Made by a program: the position numbers and the translations under genes. 46,884 nt of DNA. Origin: UBA4738 sp002413305. GTDB taxonomy: Bacteria > Actinomycetota > UBA4738. The stretch spans positions 1-46,884 of the forward strand of contig DAIUAM010000024.1 in assembly GCA_036847185.1 (NCBI GenBank), given 5' to 3'. How positions within the stretch are numbered: the first letter of the stretch is position 1; each line of letters begins with the position of its first letter. The notes beneath the pieces are model-generated. The model was not told the origin of the DNA. It made no database searches and saw only the letters and a list, made by a program, of their open reading frames with translations. Below, piece after piece: positions 34,263 to 42,241 of the stretch.

Positions 34263-34320
34263 GTTCGACCTCCCTCGTCCTGGTCCCGAGCCCAGCTAGG
34301 CTACTCGACCCGCCGCGCGA

Positions 34321-34326
34321 TACCGT
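34321..34326 (+). promoter_or_regulatory. Candidate -10 box (TACCGT) of the sulfurtransferase
   Basis: TACCGT ends 6 bases before the ATG at 34333, with no ribosome-binding site, fitting a leaderless mRNA. Confidence 0.4.
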
Positions 34327-34332
34327 GGACGG

Positions 34333-35229
34333 ATGCTGGTGACCTATTCGTGGCTGGCCGAACGGCTGGACGACCCCTCGGTGGCGACCGTCGATCTGCG
34401 GTGGCGCGAGGACGGGTCCGGGCGGGCCCGGTACGTGGCCGGGCACATCCCCGGCGCGGTGTACCTCGACTGGTCGGTCGACCTCGTCGACCCCGGGCAC
34501 CGGTTCGCGTTCATGCTGGCACCACCGGAGCGGCTGGCTCACGTGCTCGGCGCGGCGGGGATCGGCGATGGCTGCGCGGTGGTCGCGTACGCGGACGACC
34601 ACGGCTCCGGTCCGCACCGACTGTGGTGGGCCAGCCGGGTGCACGGGCACGAGGACGTGGTCGTGCTCGACGGCGGTTTCGACCGCTGGCAGGCCGAACG
34701 CCTCCCGGTTGAGCCTGGCGTGGCCGTTCGGCCGCGGGCGGTGTGGACGCCGGGACGGGCGGTCGGGGGACGGGTGGCCACGGCAGAGGACGTCGCGGCG
34801 GCGGCGGACGACCCGGACGTGATCGTCCTCGACTCGCGCCCGGCCGAGCAGTTCCGCGGAGAGGCCGTGTGGTTCGAGACCGGCCCCATCCCGGCCGGCC
34901 CGGACGGGGTGGCTCGTACGCCGCGGGGTGAGTTGCGGGCCGGACGCGTCCCCTGGGCGAAGAACGTCCCCGCCGAGGACCTCTACCACAGAGACTTCAC
35001 CCTCAAGTCCCCCCGGGAGCTTCGGGAGCTGTTCGACGCGAAGGGTGTGACCGAGCGGTCGAGCGCGATCACGTACTGCGGGGTCGGGATCTCGGCGTCG
35101 GCGCTGGCCTTCGCGTTGACCGTGGCGGGCGTGCGGGACGTCCGGCTGTACGACGCGTCGTGGGACGAATGGGGCCGCGATCCCGCCCGGCCGGTCGTCC
35201 GGGACCGAGCTACTCCCGGGGCTTCGTGA
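34333..35229 (+). CDS. Thiosulfate/mercaptopyruvate sulfurtransferase (tandem rhodanese)
   Basis: A 298-residue two-domain rhodanese. The N-terminal, inactive domain has VATVDLRWREDGSGRARYVAGHIPGAVYLDW. The C-terminal domain has VIVLDSRPAEQFRGE and the active-site loop YCGVGISASALAFAL with the catalytic Cys. The loop CGVGISA is closer to the thiosulfate type than to the CG[S/T]GVT loop of mercaptopyruvate enzymes. It transfers sulfane sulfur, for example to cyanide or thiols. Its end overlaps the convergent zwf gene by 20 bases. Confidence 0.9.
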   Translation: MLVTYSWLAERLDDPSVATVDLRWREDGSGRARYVAGHIPGAVYLDWSVDLVDPGHRFAFMLAPPERLAHVLGAAGIGDGCAVVAYADDHGSGPHRLWWASRVHGHEDVVVLDGGFDRWQAERLPVEPGVAVRPRAVWTPGRAVGGRVATAEDVAAAADDPDVIVLDSRPAEQFRGEAVWFETGPIPAGPDGVARTPRGELRAGRVPWAKNVPAEDLYHRDFTLKSPRELRELFDAKGVTERSSAITYCGVGISASALAFALTVAGVRDVRLYDASWDEWGRDPARPVVRDRATPGAS

Positions 35230-36643
35230 TGTGCCAGTGTCGGGGCGCGATGAGGTCCTCGGCCTCCTCGGGTCCCCACGTGCCGGGCTCGTAGAAGGCC
35301 ACCGGCGGCGGGTTCTCCAACACCGGCATCATCAGCTCCCACGACCGTTCGACGCCGTCCTCGTCGGTGAACAGCGTGCGGTCGCCGTGCATCGCCTCCA
35401 GGATCAAGAGCTCGTACGCCTCGACGAGCGGAGCGCCGTACCGGCGCTGGTAGTCGAATTCCAACGCGGCGCGGTCCAGCACCATCCCGACCCCGGGGCG
35501 CTTGATGTTGAGGGCGATCGTGATGCCCTCGTCGGGCTGGACCCGGATCGTGACGTGGTCGCGGCCTGGGAACGTCGTCTCGTTCCGGTCGAACACGTTG
35601 TACGGGACGTCCCGGAACGACAGCGAGATCTCGCTGGCCTTGCGCTTCAGCTTCTTGCCGGTCCGTAGGTAGAACGGGACGCCCGCCCACCGCCAGTTGT
35701 CGAGCTCGACCTCCATCGCCCCATACGTCTCGGCCTGTGAGTCCTTCGCCACGTCCGGCTCGTCCCGGTAGCCGACGTATTGGCCGCGGACCACCTTCGA
35801 CGGATCGATCGGCTTGGCCGAGCGCAGCACGCGGACCTTCTCGTCGCGCAGGCGGTCCGGCTCGAAGGACACCGGCGGCTCCATGGCCACGAACGTCATG
35901 ACCTGGAAGAGGTGTGTCACGATCATGTCGCGGATCGTGCCGGTCTCCTCGTAGAACGCGCCGCGGCCTTCGATCCCGATGTCCTCGGCCACCGTGATCT
36001 GCACGTTCTCCACGTACCGGCGGTTCCAGATCGGCTCGAACATCCCGTTGGCGAACCGGAACGCCAGGATGTTCTGGACGGTCTCCTTCCCGAGGTAGTG
36101 GTCGATACGGAAGATCTGCTCCTCGTCGAACACGGCGTGCAGCTCGTCGTTGAGCTGCCGGGCGCTGGGCAGGTCGTGGCCGAACGGCTTCTCCATGACG
36201 ATCTTCGCCTCGGGGTGGAGCTGGCTCTCCTCCAGGCGTTTCACGATCAGCGGGTAGGCGGCCGGCGGCGTCGCGCAGTAGTAGAAGCGCCCCCCGTCGG
36301 TGCCCTGCTTCGCGTCGGCCGATTCGAGCCGCTCGCGCAGGTGCTCCATGGCCATCTCGCTTTCGAACTCGCCGGCGACGTAGGAGATGCGCTTGCGGAA
36401 CTCCTCCCACACCTCGCCCTCGGCCTTGCAGCGGGCGAACTGTTCGACGGACTGTCGCGCGCGATCCCGGAACTCCTCGTCGCTCATCTCACTGCGGGCG
36501 TACCCGATGATGACGAACCCCTCTGGCAGCAGGCCCTCCACGAACAGGTGGTAGAAGGCGGGGAGGAGCTTGCGCTTGGTCAGGTCCCCGGACGCCCCGA
36601 AGATGACCACCGCCTGCGGCTCGGCCGGCTTGATGGTCGCCAC
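35210..36643 (-). CDS. zwf: Glucose-6-phosphate 1-dehydrogenase
   Basis: A 477-residue G6PD, first step of the oxidative pentose phosphate pathway, making NADPH. The coenzyme motif GASGDLTKRKLLPA is at about 15-28 and the active-site signature FRIDHYLGKETVQN at about 175-188, with EKPFGHDLPSA before it. The GTG start follows gnd with no gap: the gnd stop TAG touches the GTG, and AAGGA within the end of gnd is the ribosome-binding site. No opcA gene, the usual actinobacterial partner, is seen next to it. Confidence 0.95.
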   Translation of the reverse strand: MATIKPAEPQAVVIFGASGDLTKRKLLPAFYHLFVEGLLPEGFVIIGYARSEMSDEEFRDRARQSVEQFARCKAEGEVWEEFRKRISYVAGEFESEMAMEHLRERLESADAKQGTDGGRFYYCATPPAAYPLIVKRLEESQLHPEAKIVMEKPFGHDLPSARQLNDELHAVFDEEQIFRIDHYLGKETVQNILAFRFANGMFEPIWNRRYVENVQITVAEDIGIEGRGAFYEETGTIRDMIVTHLFQVMTFVAMEPPVSFEPDRLRDEKVRVLRSAKPIDPSKVVRGQYVGYRDEPDVAKDSQAETYGAMEVELDNWRWAGVPFYLRTGKKLKRKASEISLSFRDVPYNVFDRNETTFPGRDHVTIRVQPDEGITIALNIKRPGVGMVLDRAALEFDYQRRYGAPLVEAYELLILEAMHGDRTLFTDEDGVERSWELMMPVLENPPPVAFYEPGTWGPEEAEDLIAPRHWHITKPRE

Positions 36644-37573
36644 CTATCCTTCACCTCTTGGCCGGGCCTCCGACGACCCCTCGGACTTGATGGCGTGGCC
36701 GCCGAACTCGTTCCGGAGCGCCGCGATCACCTTCGCGGAGTAGGACTCCTCCTGGCGCGAGGCGAACCGCAGGAACAGCGACAGTGCGGTGATGGGTGCG
36801 GGGACGTTCTCGTCGATGGCCGCCTGCACGGTCCACCGTCCCTCGCCCGAGTCCTCCACCCAGCCCCGGACGTGTCCGAGGTCGGCGTCCCGCTGGAACG
36901 CGTCGTACAACAGCTCGAGCAGCCACGACCGCACCACGGACCCGTACCGCCAGATCCCGGTGATCTCCGGCAGGTTCAGCTCGAAATCCGAGTTCCGGAG
37001 GATCTCGAACCCCTCCCCGTAGGCGGCCAGCAGGCCGTACTCGATCCCGTTGTGGACCATCTTCACGAAGTGCCCGGCTCCGGACCGTCCGACGTACGCG
37101 TAGCCATCCTTCGGCGCGAGCGTCGCGAAGATGGGCTCGACGCGGTCGAAGGCCGCGCGCTGCCCGCCCACCATCAGGCAGTACCCATTCGCCAGGCCCC
37201 ACACCCCGCCCGAGGTCCCGCAGTCCAGCAGGTCGATGCCCTTGGTCTTCAATCGCGCGGCGTGTTCGACGGACTCCTTCCAGTTCGAATTCCCGCCGTC
37301 GATGATGACGTCGCCCGGTGACATCGAGTCGCCGAGCCTGGCCAGGGTGTCCTCGGTGATCTTCCCGGCGGGGACCATGATCCACACGGTGCGGGGCGGC
37401 TCCAGGGCGCCCACTAGCCCGACCAGCGAGTCGGCCGGCTCCGCCCCGGCCGTTCTCGCCTGTTCCCGGGCATCCGGGTTCGGGTCGAACGCCACCACCT
37501 GATGACCGTCCTTCACCAGCCGGACGGTCATGTTGCCCCCCATCCTGCCGAGGCCCACCATCCCGAGTCTCAT
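36644..37573 (-). CDS. gnd: 6-phosphogluconate dehydrogenase, decarboxylating, short type
   Basis: A 309-residue 6PGDH, which turns 6-phosphogluconate into ribulose 5-phosphate and CO2. The coenzyme motif MVGLGRMGGNMTVRLVKDGH is at the N terminus, IIDGGNSNWKESVEHA at about 83-98, the CGTSGGVWGL loop, and the catalytic SGAGHFVKMVHNGIEYGLL at about 170-188. This is the short, often NAD-linked type rather than the 470-residue enzyme. Its ATG overlaps the TGA of the upstream FAD reductase (ATGA). The long open frame upstream to 39007 is a shadow. Confidence 0.94.
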   Translation of the reverse strand: MRLGMVGLGRMGGNMTVRLVKDGHQVVAFDPNPDAREQARTAGAEPADSLVGLVGALEPPRTVWIMVPAGKITEDTLARLGDSMSPGDVIIDGGNSNWKESVEHAARLKTKGIDLLDCGTSGGVWGLANGYCLMVGGQRAAFDRVEPIFATLAPKDGYAYVGRSGAGHFVKMVHNGIEYGLLAAYGEGFEILRNSDFELNLPEITGIWRYGSVVRSWLLELLYDAFQRDADLGHVRGWVEDSGEGRWTVQAAIDENVPAPITALSLFLRFASRQEESYSAKVIAALRNEFGGHAIKSEGSSEARPRGEG

Positions 37574-38826
37574 CCGTGTCGCTCCTCGCTCGCTCGAAGG
37601 CTCTGGCCGAGCTTCTTGAGGTCCACATCTTCGTCCCGGAGCGCCGAGAGTGCGACCGGGCGCTGCGCGCGAACCAGCCCCACCGAGCGCCGGACGTCCT
37701 TGGGTCGGTCCATCGAGACCACCGCCTTCACCATCTCGTCCATCACGTAGAACGCGGTGAAGCTCCGGCCCTCGAGGCTCCCCCGGATCACCACCTCGTC
37801 CCACTCCGGCGCGAACCCGAGGTACTGCAGGTTGTGTTCGTACTGGTCCGACCAGAACCAGTGCGGATCGTCGAACGGTTCGAGACGGCCGAGCATGCTC
37901 CGGGCCGCCGCCGCGCCCTGCTTCAGCGCGTTGTCGAAGTGCTCCACCCGGAGCCGTCGGCCGAACAGCGGATGCCAGTGGGCGGCGACATCGCCAGCGG
38001 CGAACACGTTCGGGGCGCTGGCCCGGCACAGCTCGTCCACCACCACGCCGTCCTCGATCTCCAGGCCGGCCCGCTCCGCGAGGTCGGTGTTCGGCCGGAT
38101 CCCCACCCCGACCAGGACGAAGTCGCAGTCGATCCTCCGGCCCGCCGTCGTGACCACCCGCTCCACCGCCCCGCTGCCTTCGAACCGCTCGGGGGCTTCG
38201 CCGAAGTGGAACCCGACGCCGTGGTCGCGGTGGATCGCCTCCACCACCCGGCCGAGCTCCGCCCCGAGGGGACGGAGCAAGGGAGCCTCCAACGGTTCCA
38301 CCACGTCGACCTCCACGCCGAGCTGGCGGAGCGACGCGGCGACCTCGCAACCGATGAACCCGGCCCCGACCACGACCGCTCGAGCGCCCACGCCCGCGGC
38401 CGCCCGCAGCCGGTCGGCATCCTCGATCGTTCGCAGCTCGAACACCCCCTCCAGGTCGTGCCCGGGGATGCCGAGCCGACGGTTCACCCCACCCGTCGCC
38501 AGCAGGAGCTCGTCGTAGCGGACCCGCTCGCCATCGTCGAGCTGGACGGTTCGGCCCTCGGGGTCCAATCCCACAGCGGTGGTGCCGAGCCGGAGCTCGA
38601 CGTCCGCCTCGTCGTACCACGCCAGCGGGTGGAGCAGGCCATGCTTCGCCGTGGCCTCCCCGCGCAGGTACTCCTTGGACAGCGGGGGGCGTTCGTACGG
38701 CGGGTGCGGCTCGGTACCGATCAGCACCAGACGCCCGTCGAAGCCGTCGTCCCGGAGCGTGGTGACCGCCGCGCCACCGGTGAGGTTCGCGCCGACGATG
38801 ACGAAGGTTCGGGTTGAGCTGGCCAC
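37570..38826 (-). CDS. FAD-dependent ferredoxin/rubredoxin reductase-type oxidoreductase
   Basis: A 418-residue pyridine nucleotide-disulfide oxidoreductase of the ferredoxin reductase (rhodocoxin/putidaredoxin reductase) type. FAD motif VIVGANLTGGAAVTTLR (about 9-25), YERPPLSKEYLRGE, NAD motif VVVGAGFIGCEVAASLR (about 147-163), and the FAD-closing APNVFAAGDVAAHW (about 275-288). The first Gly motif reads GAN, a common variant here. No CxxC redox disulfide is visible. It starts the coupled unit with gnd and zwf, whose products make NADPH; it might spend that NADPH on a ferredoxin partner encoded elsewhere (inference). Start is GTG at 38826. Confidence 0.88.
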   Translation of the reverse strand: MASSTRTFVIVGANLTGGAAVTTLRDDGFDGRLVLIGTEPHPPYERPPLSKEYLRGEATAKHGLLHPLAWYDEADVELRLGTTAVGLDPEGRTVQLDDGERVRYDELLLATGGVNRRLGIPGHDLEGVFELRTIEDADRLRAAAGVGARAVVVGAGFIGCEVAASLRQLGVEVDVVEPLEAPLLRPLGAELGRVVEAIHRDHGVGFHFGEAPERFEGSGAVERVVTTAGRRIDCDFVLVGVGIRPNTDLAERAGLEIEDGVVVDELCRASAPNVFAAGDVAAHWHPLFGRRLRVEHFDNALKQGAAAARSMLGRLEPFDDPHWFWSDQYEHNLQYLGFAPEWDEVVIRGSLEGRSFTAFYVMDEMVKAVVSMDRPKDVRRSVGLVRAQRPVALSALRDEDVDLKKLGQSLRASEERHG

Positions 38827-38880
38827 GACGTGACGAACACTCTACGAACCCATGCGCTTCCGGCCCCCCGCGGGTTCGGT

Positions 38881-38886
38881 CACACT
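38881..38886 (+). promoter_or_regulatory. Candidate -10 box (CACACT) of the Fpg/Nei gene
   Basis: CACACT ends 6 bases before the ATG at 38893; no ribosome-binding site is seen. Confidence 0.3.
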
Positions 38887-38892
38887 GGCGGG

Positions 38893-39717
38893 ATGCCCGA
38901 GCTCCCCGACGTGGAAGCGTTCCGGCGGTTCTTCGGACTGCACGCCACCGGACACACCGTTCGGGCCGTGTGGGCGGATCCGACGATCGTGCGGAACGCC
39001 ACCCCACGCGCCCTCCTGCACGCGTTCCGGGAACGGACGTTCGCCGACCCCGACCGCCACGGCAAGTGGCTGATCGGCTGGACCGGCGGACCGGCGCTCC
39101 TGCTGCACTTCGGCATGACCGGCGACCTCATCTGGTCGCAGGACGAACCGGCCCGCCACCGCCACGATCGGCTCGCGCTCGGATTCACCGACGGGACGGA
39201 GCTCCGGTACCGGAACATGCGGAAGCTGGGCGGCGTGTGGCTGGCTCATGACCGCGCCGAGGTGGCGCAGGTCCTCGGCCGACTCGGGCCGGACGCGCTC
39301 GGCCTGACACGGGCCGAGTTCCTGGGCCTCCTGGGGTCCCGGCGCGGCCAGGTGAAGGCGGCGCTGATGGACCAGACGTTCGTGGCTGGTGTGGGCAACA
39401 TCATCGCCGATGAGACGCTGTGGCACGCTCGCATCCACCCCAAGCGGCTCATCGGTTCGCTCTCGGAGGTGGAACGGCGGACCCTCCACCGCGAGTTGCA
39501 GCGGGTGCTCCGCGAATCGATCGAGGGCTACGACTACCTCCACCGGAAACGTTCGTGGCTCTCGTACGTGCGAGGCCGGCCCGGCGCGGCGTGTCGCCGG
39601 TGTGGGACGCCTCTCGAGCGAACCGTCGCCGCCGGGCGCACCACCTACTTCTGCCCGCAGTGCCAGTTGAGCCCTTCGGCCGAAGCGGTTGGGCAAGAAG
39701 CGGAGACGAGCAGATAA
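38893..39717 (+). CDS. Fpg/Nei family DNA glycosylase
   Basis: A 274-residue bifunctional glycosylase/AP lyase that removes oxidised bases. The mature N terminus MPELPDVE supplies the catalytic Pro and Glu. RHGKWLIGW holds the conserved beta-hairpin Lys (about 58). NIIADETLWHARIHPKR is the helix-two-turn-helix. The C-terminal zinc finger is CRRCGTPLERTVAAGRTTYFC ending PQC, with the Arg that contacts DNA. Whether it prefers 8-oxoguanine (Fpg) or pyrimidines (Nei) cannot be told. The start at 38893 is fixed by the obligatory PELP. Confidence 0.93.
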   Translation: MPELPDVEAFRRFFGLHATGHTVRAVWADPTIVRNATPRALLHAFRERTFADPDRHGKWLIGWTGGPALLLHFGMTGDLIWSQDEPARHRHDRLALGFTDGTELRYRNMRKLGGVWLAHDRAEVAQVLGRLGPDALGLTRAEFLGLLGSRRGQVKAALMDQTFVAGVGNIIADETLWHARIHPKRLIGSLSEVERRTLHRELQRVLRESIEGYDYLHRKRSWLSYVRGRPGAACRRCGTPLERTVAAGRTTYFCPQCQLSPSAEAVGQEAETSR

Positions 39718-39746
39718 TGTGCAGTCGCGGTTGAGGGGAGGAATCT

Positions 39747-40202
39747 GTGGAGGGACGAGCCCTAGCGCAACGCTACGCTGAGAGCCACCAGGCTCCGTGG
39801 GACTGGGAACTGATGCGTTCCCTCGTGCACCCCGATTATGTGGAGGAATGGCCTCAATCGGGGGAGACGATTCGGGGGTTCGAGAACAAGCGTGCCATCC
39901 TGGAGAACTACCCGAGTGGGCTTCCTGAGTCTGGACTGGGCACACGCCGCATCGTCGGGAGCGACGATCGGGACATCTATGCGCCCAGCTTGGCCGCGCC
40001 CGTGGCCTTCTTCGCGGTGCTTCGTGTGGTTGGGAGTGGTGACACGTACACGTTCGAGGGGACCGCAAGGTACCAGACCGGGGAACCGATGCACGTGGTC
40101 GCGATCATCGAGATCCGGGACGGGAAGGTTTGGCGGCAGACCACCTACTTCGCCGCTCCATTCGAGGCGCCGGAATGGCGCTCTCAGTGGGTCGAGCGAT
40201 GA
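39747..40202 (+). CDS. SnoaL/NTF2-like fold protein
   Basis: A 151-residue protein of cone-shaped NTF2/SnoaL type: RYAESHQAPWDWELMRSLVHPDYVEEWPQSGETIRGFE, then VGSGDTYTFEGTARYQTGEPMHVVAIIEIRDGKVWRQTTYFAAPFEAPEWR. The last strand IIEIRDGKVWRQTTYFA is typical. Function may be ester-ring isomerisation, hydrolysis or none. The GTG at 39747 has a GGGGAGG site. It follows the glycosylase by 29 bases and is probably co-transcribed. Confidence 0.82.
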   Translation: MEGRALAQRYAESHQAPWDWELMRSLVHPDYVEEWPQSGETIRGFENKRAILENYPSGLPESGLGTRRIVGSDDRDIYAPSLAAPVAFFAVLRVVGSGDTYTFEGTARYQTGEPMHVVAIIEIRDGKVWRQTTYFAAPFEAPEWRSQWVER

Positions 40203-40381
40203 GCTGCCCACCCTGCCGCGCGAACGTTCGGTTTCTGGAAGATGCTGCGAGGCATTCATGGATCGGATGCGCGCGAACAGAGATCTGTGCGATGACTTCC
40301 GACCCAACGATTCCATTGTCCGCGTCGCGATCGGTCCCTAGGCGGGGGAGCCTCCGAAGGCCCTTCCTCAGGTTCTCCGGA

Positions 40382-40387
40382 TAGCAT
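40382..40387 (+). promoter_or_regulatory. Candidate -10 box (TAGCAT) of the small membrane protein gene
   Basis: TAGCAT ends 6 bases before the GTG at 40394; there is no ribosome-binding site, so a leaderless start is likely. The 190 bases before it (40203-40381) hold no gene I can support. Confidence 0.35.
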
Positions 40388-40393
40388 GTGCCC

Positions 40394-40690
40394 GTGACCG
40401 CGAACCGGAAGCTCCTCGGCACGGTGCTGCTCTTCCTGGCATCGATCGGCCTGGTCGCGCTGGCCGCCGCGACCCACAAGGTCTGGCCACTGTTCATCGC
40501 GTGGCTGCCCCTGCTGGTCGTCGCCTGGCTGCTCTCGCGTCGGGAGCCCGGATGGGTCCCGCTCGTGCCCGCCGCGGCGGTCCAGCCCTACGCGGAACCC
40601 GCCCACGAGGAACCCGTATCCGAGGAGGCAGGACACCAGAAAGCGGGATCGACCGAAGACGCGGCGGAGGCCCCGGCTCCGGCGGACTGA
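40394..40690 (+). CDS. Small two-span membrane protein, unknown function
   Basis: A 98-residue protein with two hydrophobic segments (LLGTVLLFLASIGLVALAAA, about 7-26, and VWPLFIAWLPLLVVAWLL, about 30-47) and an acidic, Ala/Pro/Glu-rich tail. GTG at 40394 is preferred over the in-frame GTG at 40388, which would lie directly against the -10 box. No family is recognised. It converges with the H1-like gene. Confidence 0.6.
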   Translation: MTANRKLLGTVLLFLASIGLVALAAATHKVWPLFIAWLPLLVVAWLLSRREPGWVPLVPAAAVQPYAEPAHEEPVSEEAGHQKAGSTEDAAEAPAPAD

Positions 40691-40715
40691 AGCCCCCCTC
40701 GTGCCCCCCGGTCCC

Positions 40716-41270
40716 TTACGAGCTCTTCTTCGCCGCCGTCTTGGCCTTCGCGGTGGTCGTGCGCGCGCGAGTGGCCGTCTTCTTGGCCGTGGTCTTCGCC
40801 CGCGTGGCCGTCTTCTTCGCGGTGGACTTGGCCGACGTGGCGGCCGACTTCGCGGCCGGCGCGGCGGATGAAACGGCTGCCGGCGCGGAGGCCCTGGCAC
40901 CGGACGCGGAACCGCGCGCCCGGCTCCGCAGGGCGGTTCCTGCCGCGGCCGCCGCGGCACCGGCCTTCATCGCGATCTCCGGTGCCTTCTTCACCACGGA
41001 CCGGGCGACCCTCGAACCCTCCTTCGTCACTCGCTCGGCTGCCTTGCGAACGGTCGGCGAGGCGGTCTCGGCTGCCTTGCGCGCCCGCGCCGGAGCCTTG
41101 CGGGCTTCGCCGGCCGCCATCTTCGCCAGACCCGGCGCCTGACGGGCCACCTCCCTGGCCACCTTCGGCCCCACCTCGGCCGCCTTCCGAGCCGCCGCGG
41201 GAGCCTTCGACGCCATCGCAGTGACCGCGGCCGCGGCCGCCTGGGCCAGGTCCTTCGCTCGCTTGCTCAT
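40716..41270 (-). CDS. Ala/Lys-rich histone H1-like protein (second copy type)
   Basis: A 184-residue low-complexity protein. The first half is built of Ala-rich helices with regularly spaced Lys/Arg (AARKAAEVGPKVAREVARQAPGLA). The second half is a KTATRAKTTAKK tail like the C terminus of histone H1 or mycobacterial HupB. No HU core is seen. It most likely binds DNA or another polyanion. It differs in N terminus from the protein at 13417 but shares the AKS/TAKKT tail style. Confidence 0.65.
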   Translation of the reverse strand: MSKRAKDLAQAAAAAVTAMASKAPAAARKAAEVGPKVAREVARQAPGLAKMAAGEARKAPARARKAAETASPTVRKAAERVTKEGSRVARSVVKKAPEIAMKAGAAAAAAGTALRSRARGSASGARASAPAAVSSAAPAAKSAATSAKSTAKKTATRAKTTAKKTATRARTTTAKAKTAAKKSS

Positions 41271-41326
41271 CGGTGCCTCCTTTCGACGTCTGCAGTCTCG
41301 ACTACCACGCGCATCCAGGCAAGGCG

Positions 41327-41332
41327 TACCCT
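41327..41332 (+). promoter_or_regulatory. Candidate -10 box (TACCCT) of the CDP-alcohol phosphatidyltransferase
   Basis: TACCCT ends 7 bases before the ATG at 41340; no ribosome-binding site is present, fitting a leaderless transcript. Confidence 0.45.
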
Positions 41333-41339
41333 TCGGCTG

Positions 41340-42071
41340 ATGGACGAACGACCCCCAGGGTCACGGGAGCGGGGCCGGGCGAGGCGCCCGCCCGAAGCCC
41401 ACCGGCTGGTCGACCTGCCGCAGCCCCGGAGATCGAAGGGGATGCTGGCTCCCGCGTTCCGGACGATCTTCACGTGGCCGTACCGGATCGGCCTGGCCGG
41501 GCTGTACCGGGCGGGGTTCCGCGCGTGGCAGCTCACCATCCTTTCGCTCGCCACGAACGTGGTCATCGGGTGGCTCCTGATCCGCGGCCACTTCTTCGTG
41601 TCCGGGCTCCTGTTGATCGTGGCCGGCGTGTTCGACATCTTCGACGGAGGCGTGGCCCGCCTCCGCGGCGAGGCGAGCCGGGCGGGCGCGTTCCTCGATT
41701 CGGTCATGGACCGGATCTCCGACGTCGTGCTCTTCAGCTGCCTGTTCTGGGCCCTGGCCGGCCAGCGCCACCGGCTGGCCGCCGCGCTCGGCCTGTCGAG
41801 CCTGATCGTGACCCTGCTGATCAGCCACATCCGGGCCGAGGCCGAAGCGATGGACCTGGCCCTGACCGAGGGGCTGATGCAGCGGCTCGAACGCTACGTG
41901 CTCCTGATGGTCGGGCTGACCGCACCCGGCGCGCTGGTCCCCGTGCTGGCCGTCATCACCGGTCTCGGCGCGCTCACGGTGGCCCAGCGAGCCGATTCGG
42001 CGTGGCGCCAGCTCCGCCGCCGGGAGCGGGCGGGAAGCGTCCGGCGGCGCCGGCCCGCGCAGAAAGGCTGA
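41340..42071 (+). CDS. CDP-alcohol phosphatidyltransferase family membrane enzyme
   Basis: A 243-residue membrane protein with the complete CDP-alcohol phosphotransferase motif: DGGVAR (about 102-107), then RAGAFLDSVMD, matching DGx2ARx8Gx3Dx3D. About five to six membrane segments follow or flank it. A basic N-terminal tail of 45 residues and a basic C-terminal tail lie outside. Such enzymes swap CMP of a CDP-activated lipid or alcohol for another alcohol to make phospholipids or lipid-linked inositol. The acceptor (inositol-phosphate, glycerol-phosphate or other) cannot be read. It precedes the reductase-dehydrogenase-LarA block on the same strand, with its own promoter. Confidence 0.88.
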   Translation: MDERPPGSRERGRARRPPEAHRLVDLPQPRRSKGMLAPAFRTIFTWPYRIGLAGLYRAGFRAWQLTILSLATNVVIGWLLIRGHFFVSGLLLIVAGVFDIFDGGVARLRGEASRAGAFLDSVMDRISDVVLFSCLFWALAGQRHRLAAALGLSSLIVTLLISHIRAEAEAMDLALTEGLMQRLERYVLLMVGLTAPGALVPVLAVITGLGALTVAQRADSAWRQLRRRERAGSVRRRRPAQKG

Positions 42072-42089
42072 CAAGAACCGGGGCCCGGC

Positions 42090-42119
42090 TTGACCCCCGG
42101 AACCCGGGCACGGTATAAA
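42090..42119 (+). promoter_or_regulatory. Strong sigma-70-type promoter
   Basis: TTGACC (42090-42095), an 18-base spacer and TATAAA (42114-42119): the best -35/-10 pair I see in this window. The predicted start is about 42126. It lies just past the end of the phosphatidyltransferase gene and upstream of the acyl-CoA reductase fusion. Confidence 0.65.
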
Positions 42120-42125
42120 CGGGTT

Positions 42126-42159
42126 GGAACTGCTGGGGTCTTCGGACTCCGGCAGTTCC
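42126..42159 (+). ncRNA. Perfect UUCG-capped hairpin at the predicted transcript 5' end
   Basis: Positions 42126-42140 pair completely with 42145-42159 (15 pairs, two of them G-U) around the tetraloop TTCG closed by C-G, the super-stable cUUCGg form. The base of the stem coincides with the start predicted from the promoter at 42090. A T-poor stretch follows (GTTTGTGGGG, then CCTTTT), so it is a weak intrinsic terminator at best. It could be a short RNA, a 5' stabilising leader for the downstream operon, or a terminator of the upstream gene. Confidence 0.5.
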
Positions 42160-42204
42160 GTTTGTGGGGTCCTTTTCGCCGGCCCGAGCTCTCGGAGCGC
42201 CGAC

Positions 42205-42234
42205 TTGCCCTCCGGGCTGGCGCGTCTTCATAAT
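42205..42234 (+). promoter_or_regulatory. Promoter of the acyl-CoA reductase/HAD operon
   Basis: TTGCCC (42205-42210), an 18-base spacer and CATAAT (42229-42234). The GTG at 42242 follows after 7 bases, so the message would be leaderless. Confidence 0.5.
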
Positions 42235-42241
42235 CTACCGC

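Noticed and set aside
37574..39007. N-terminal extension of gnd to 39007
   Set aside because: It lies antisense or out of frame to the FAD reductase and the glycosylase gene and is Arg/Gly-rich; the ATG at 37573 is followed directly by the coenzyme motif.
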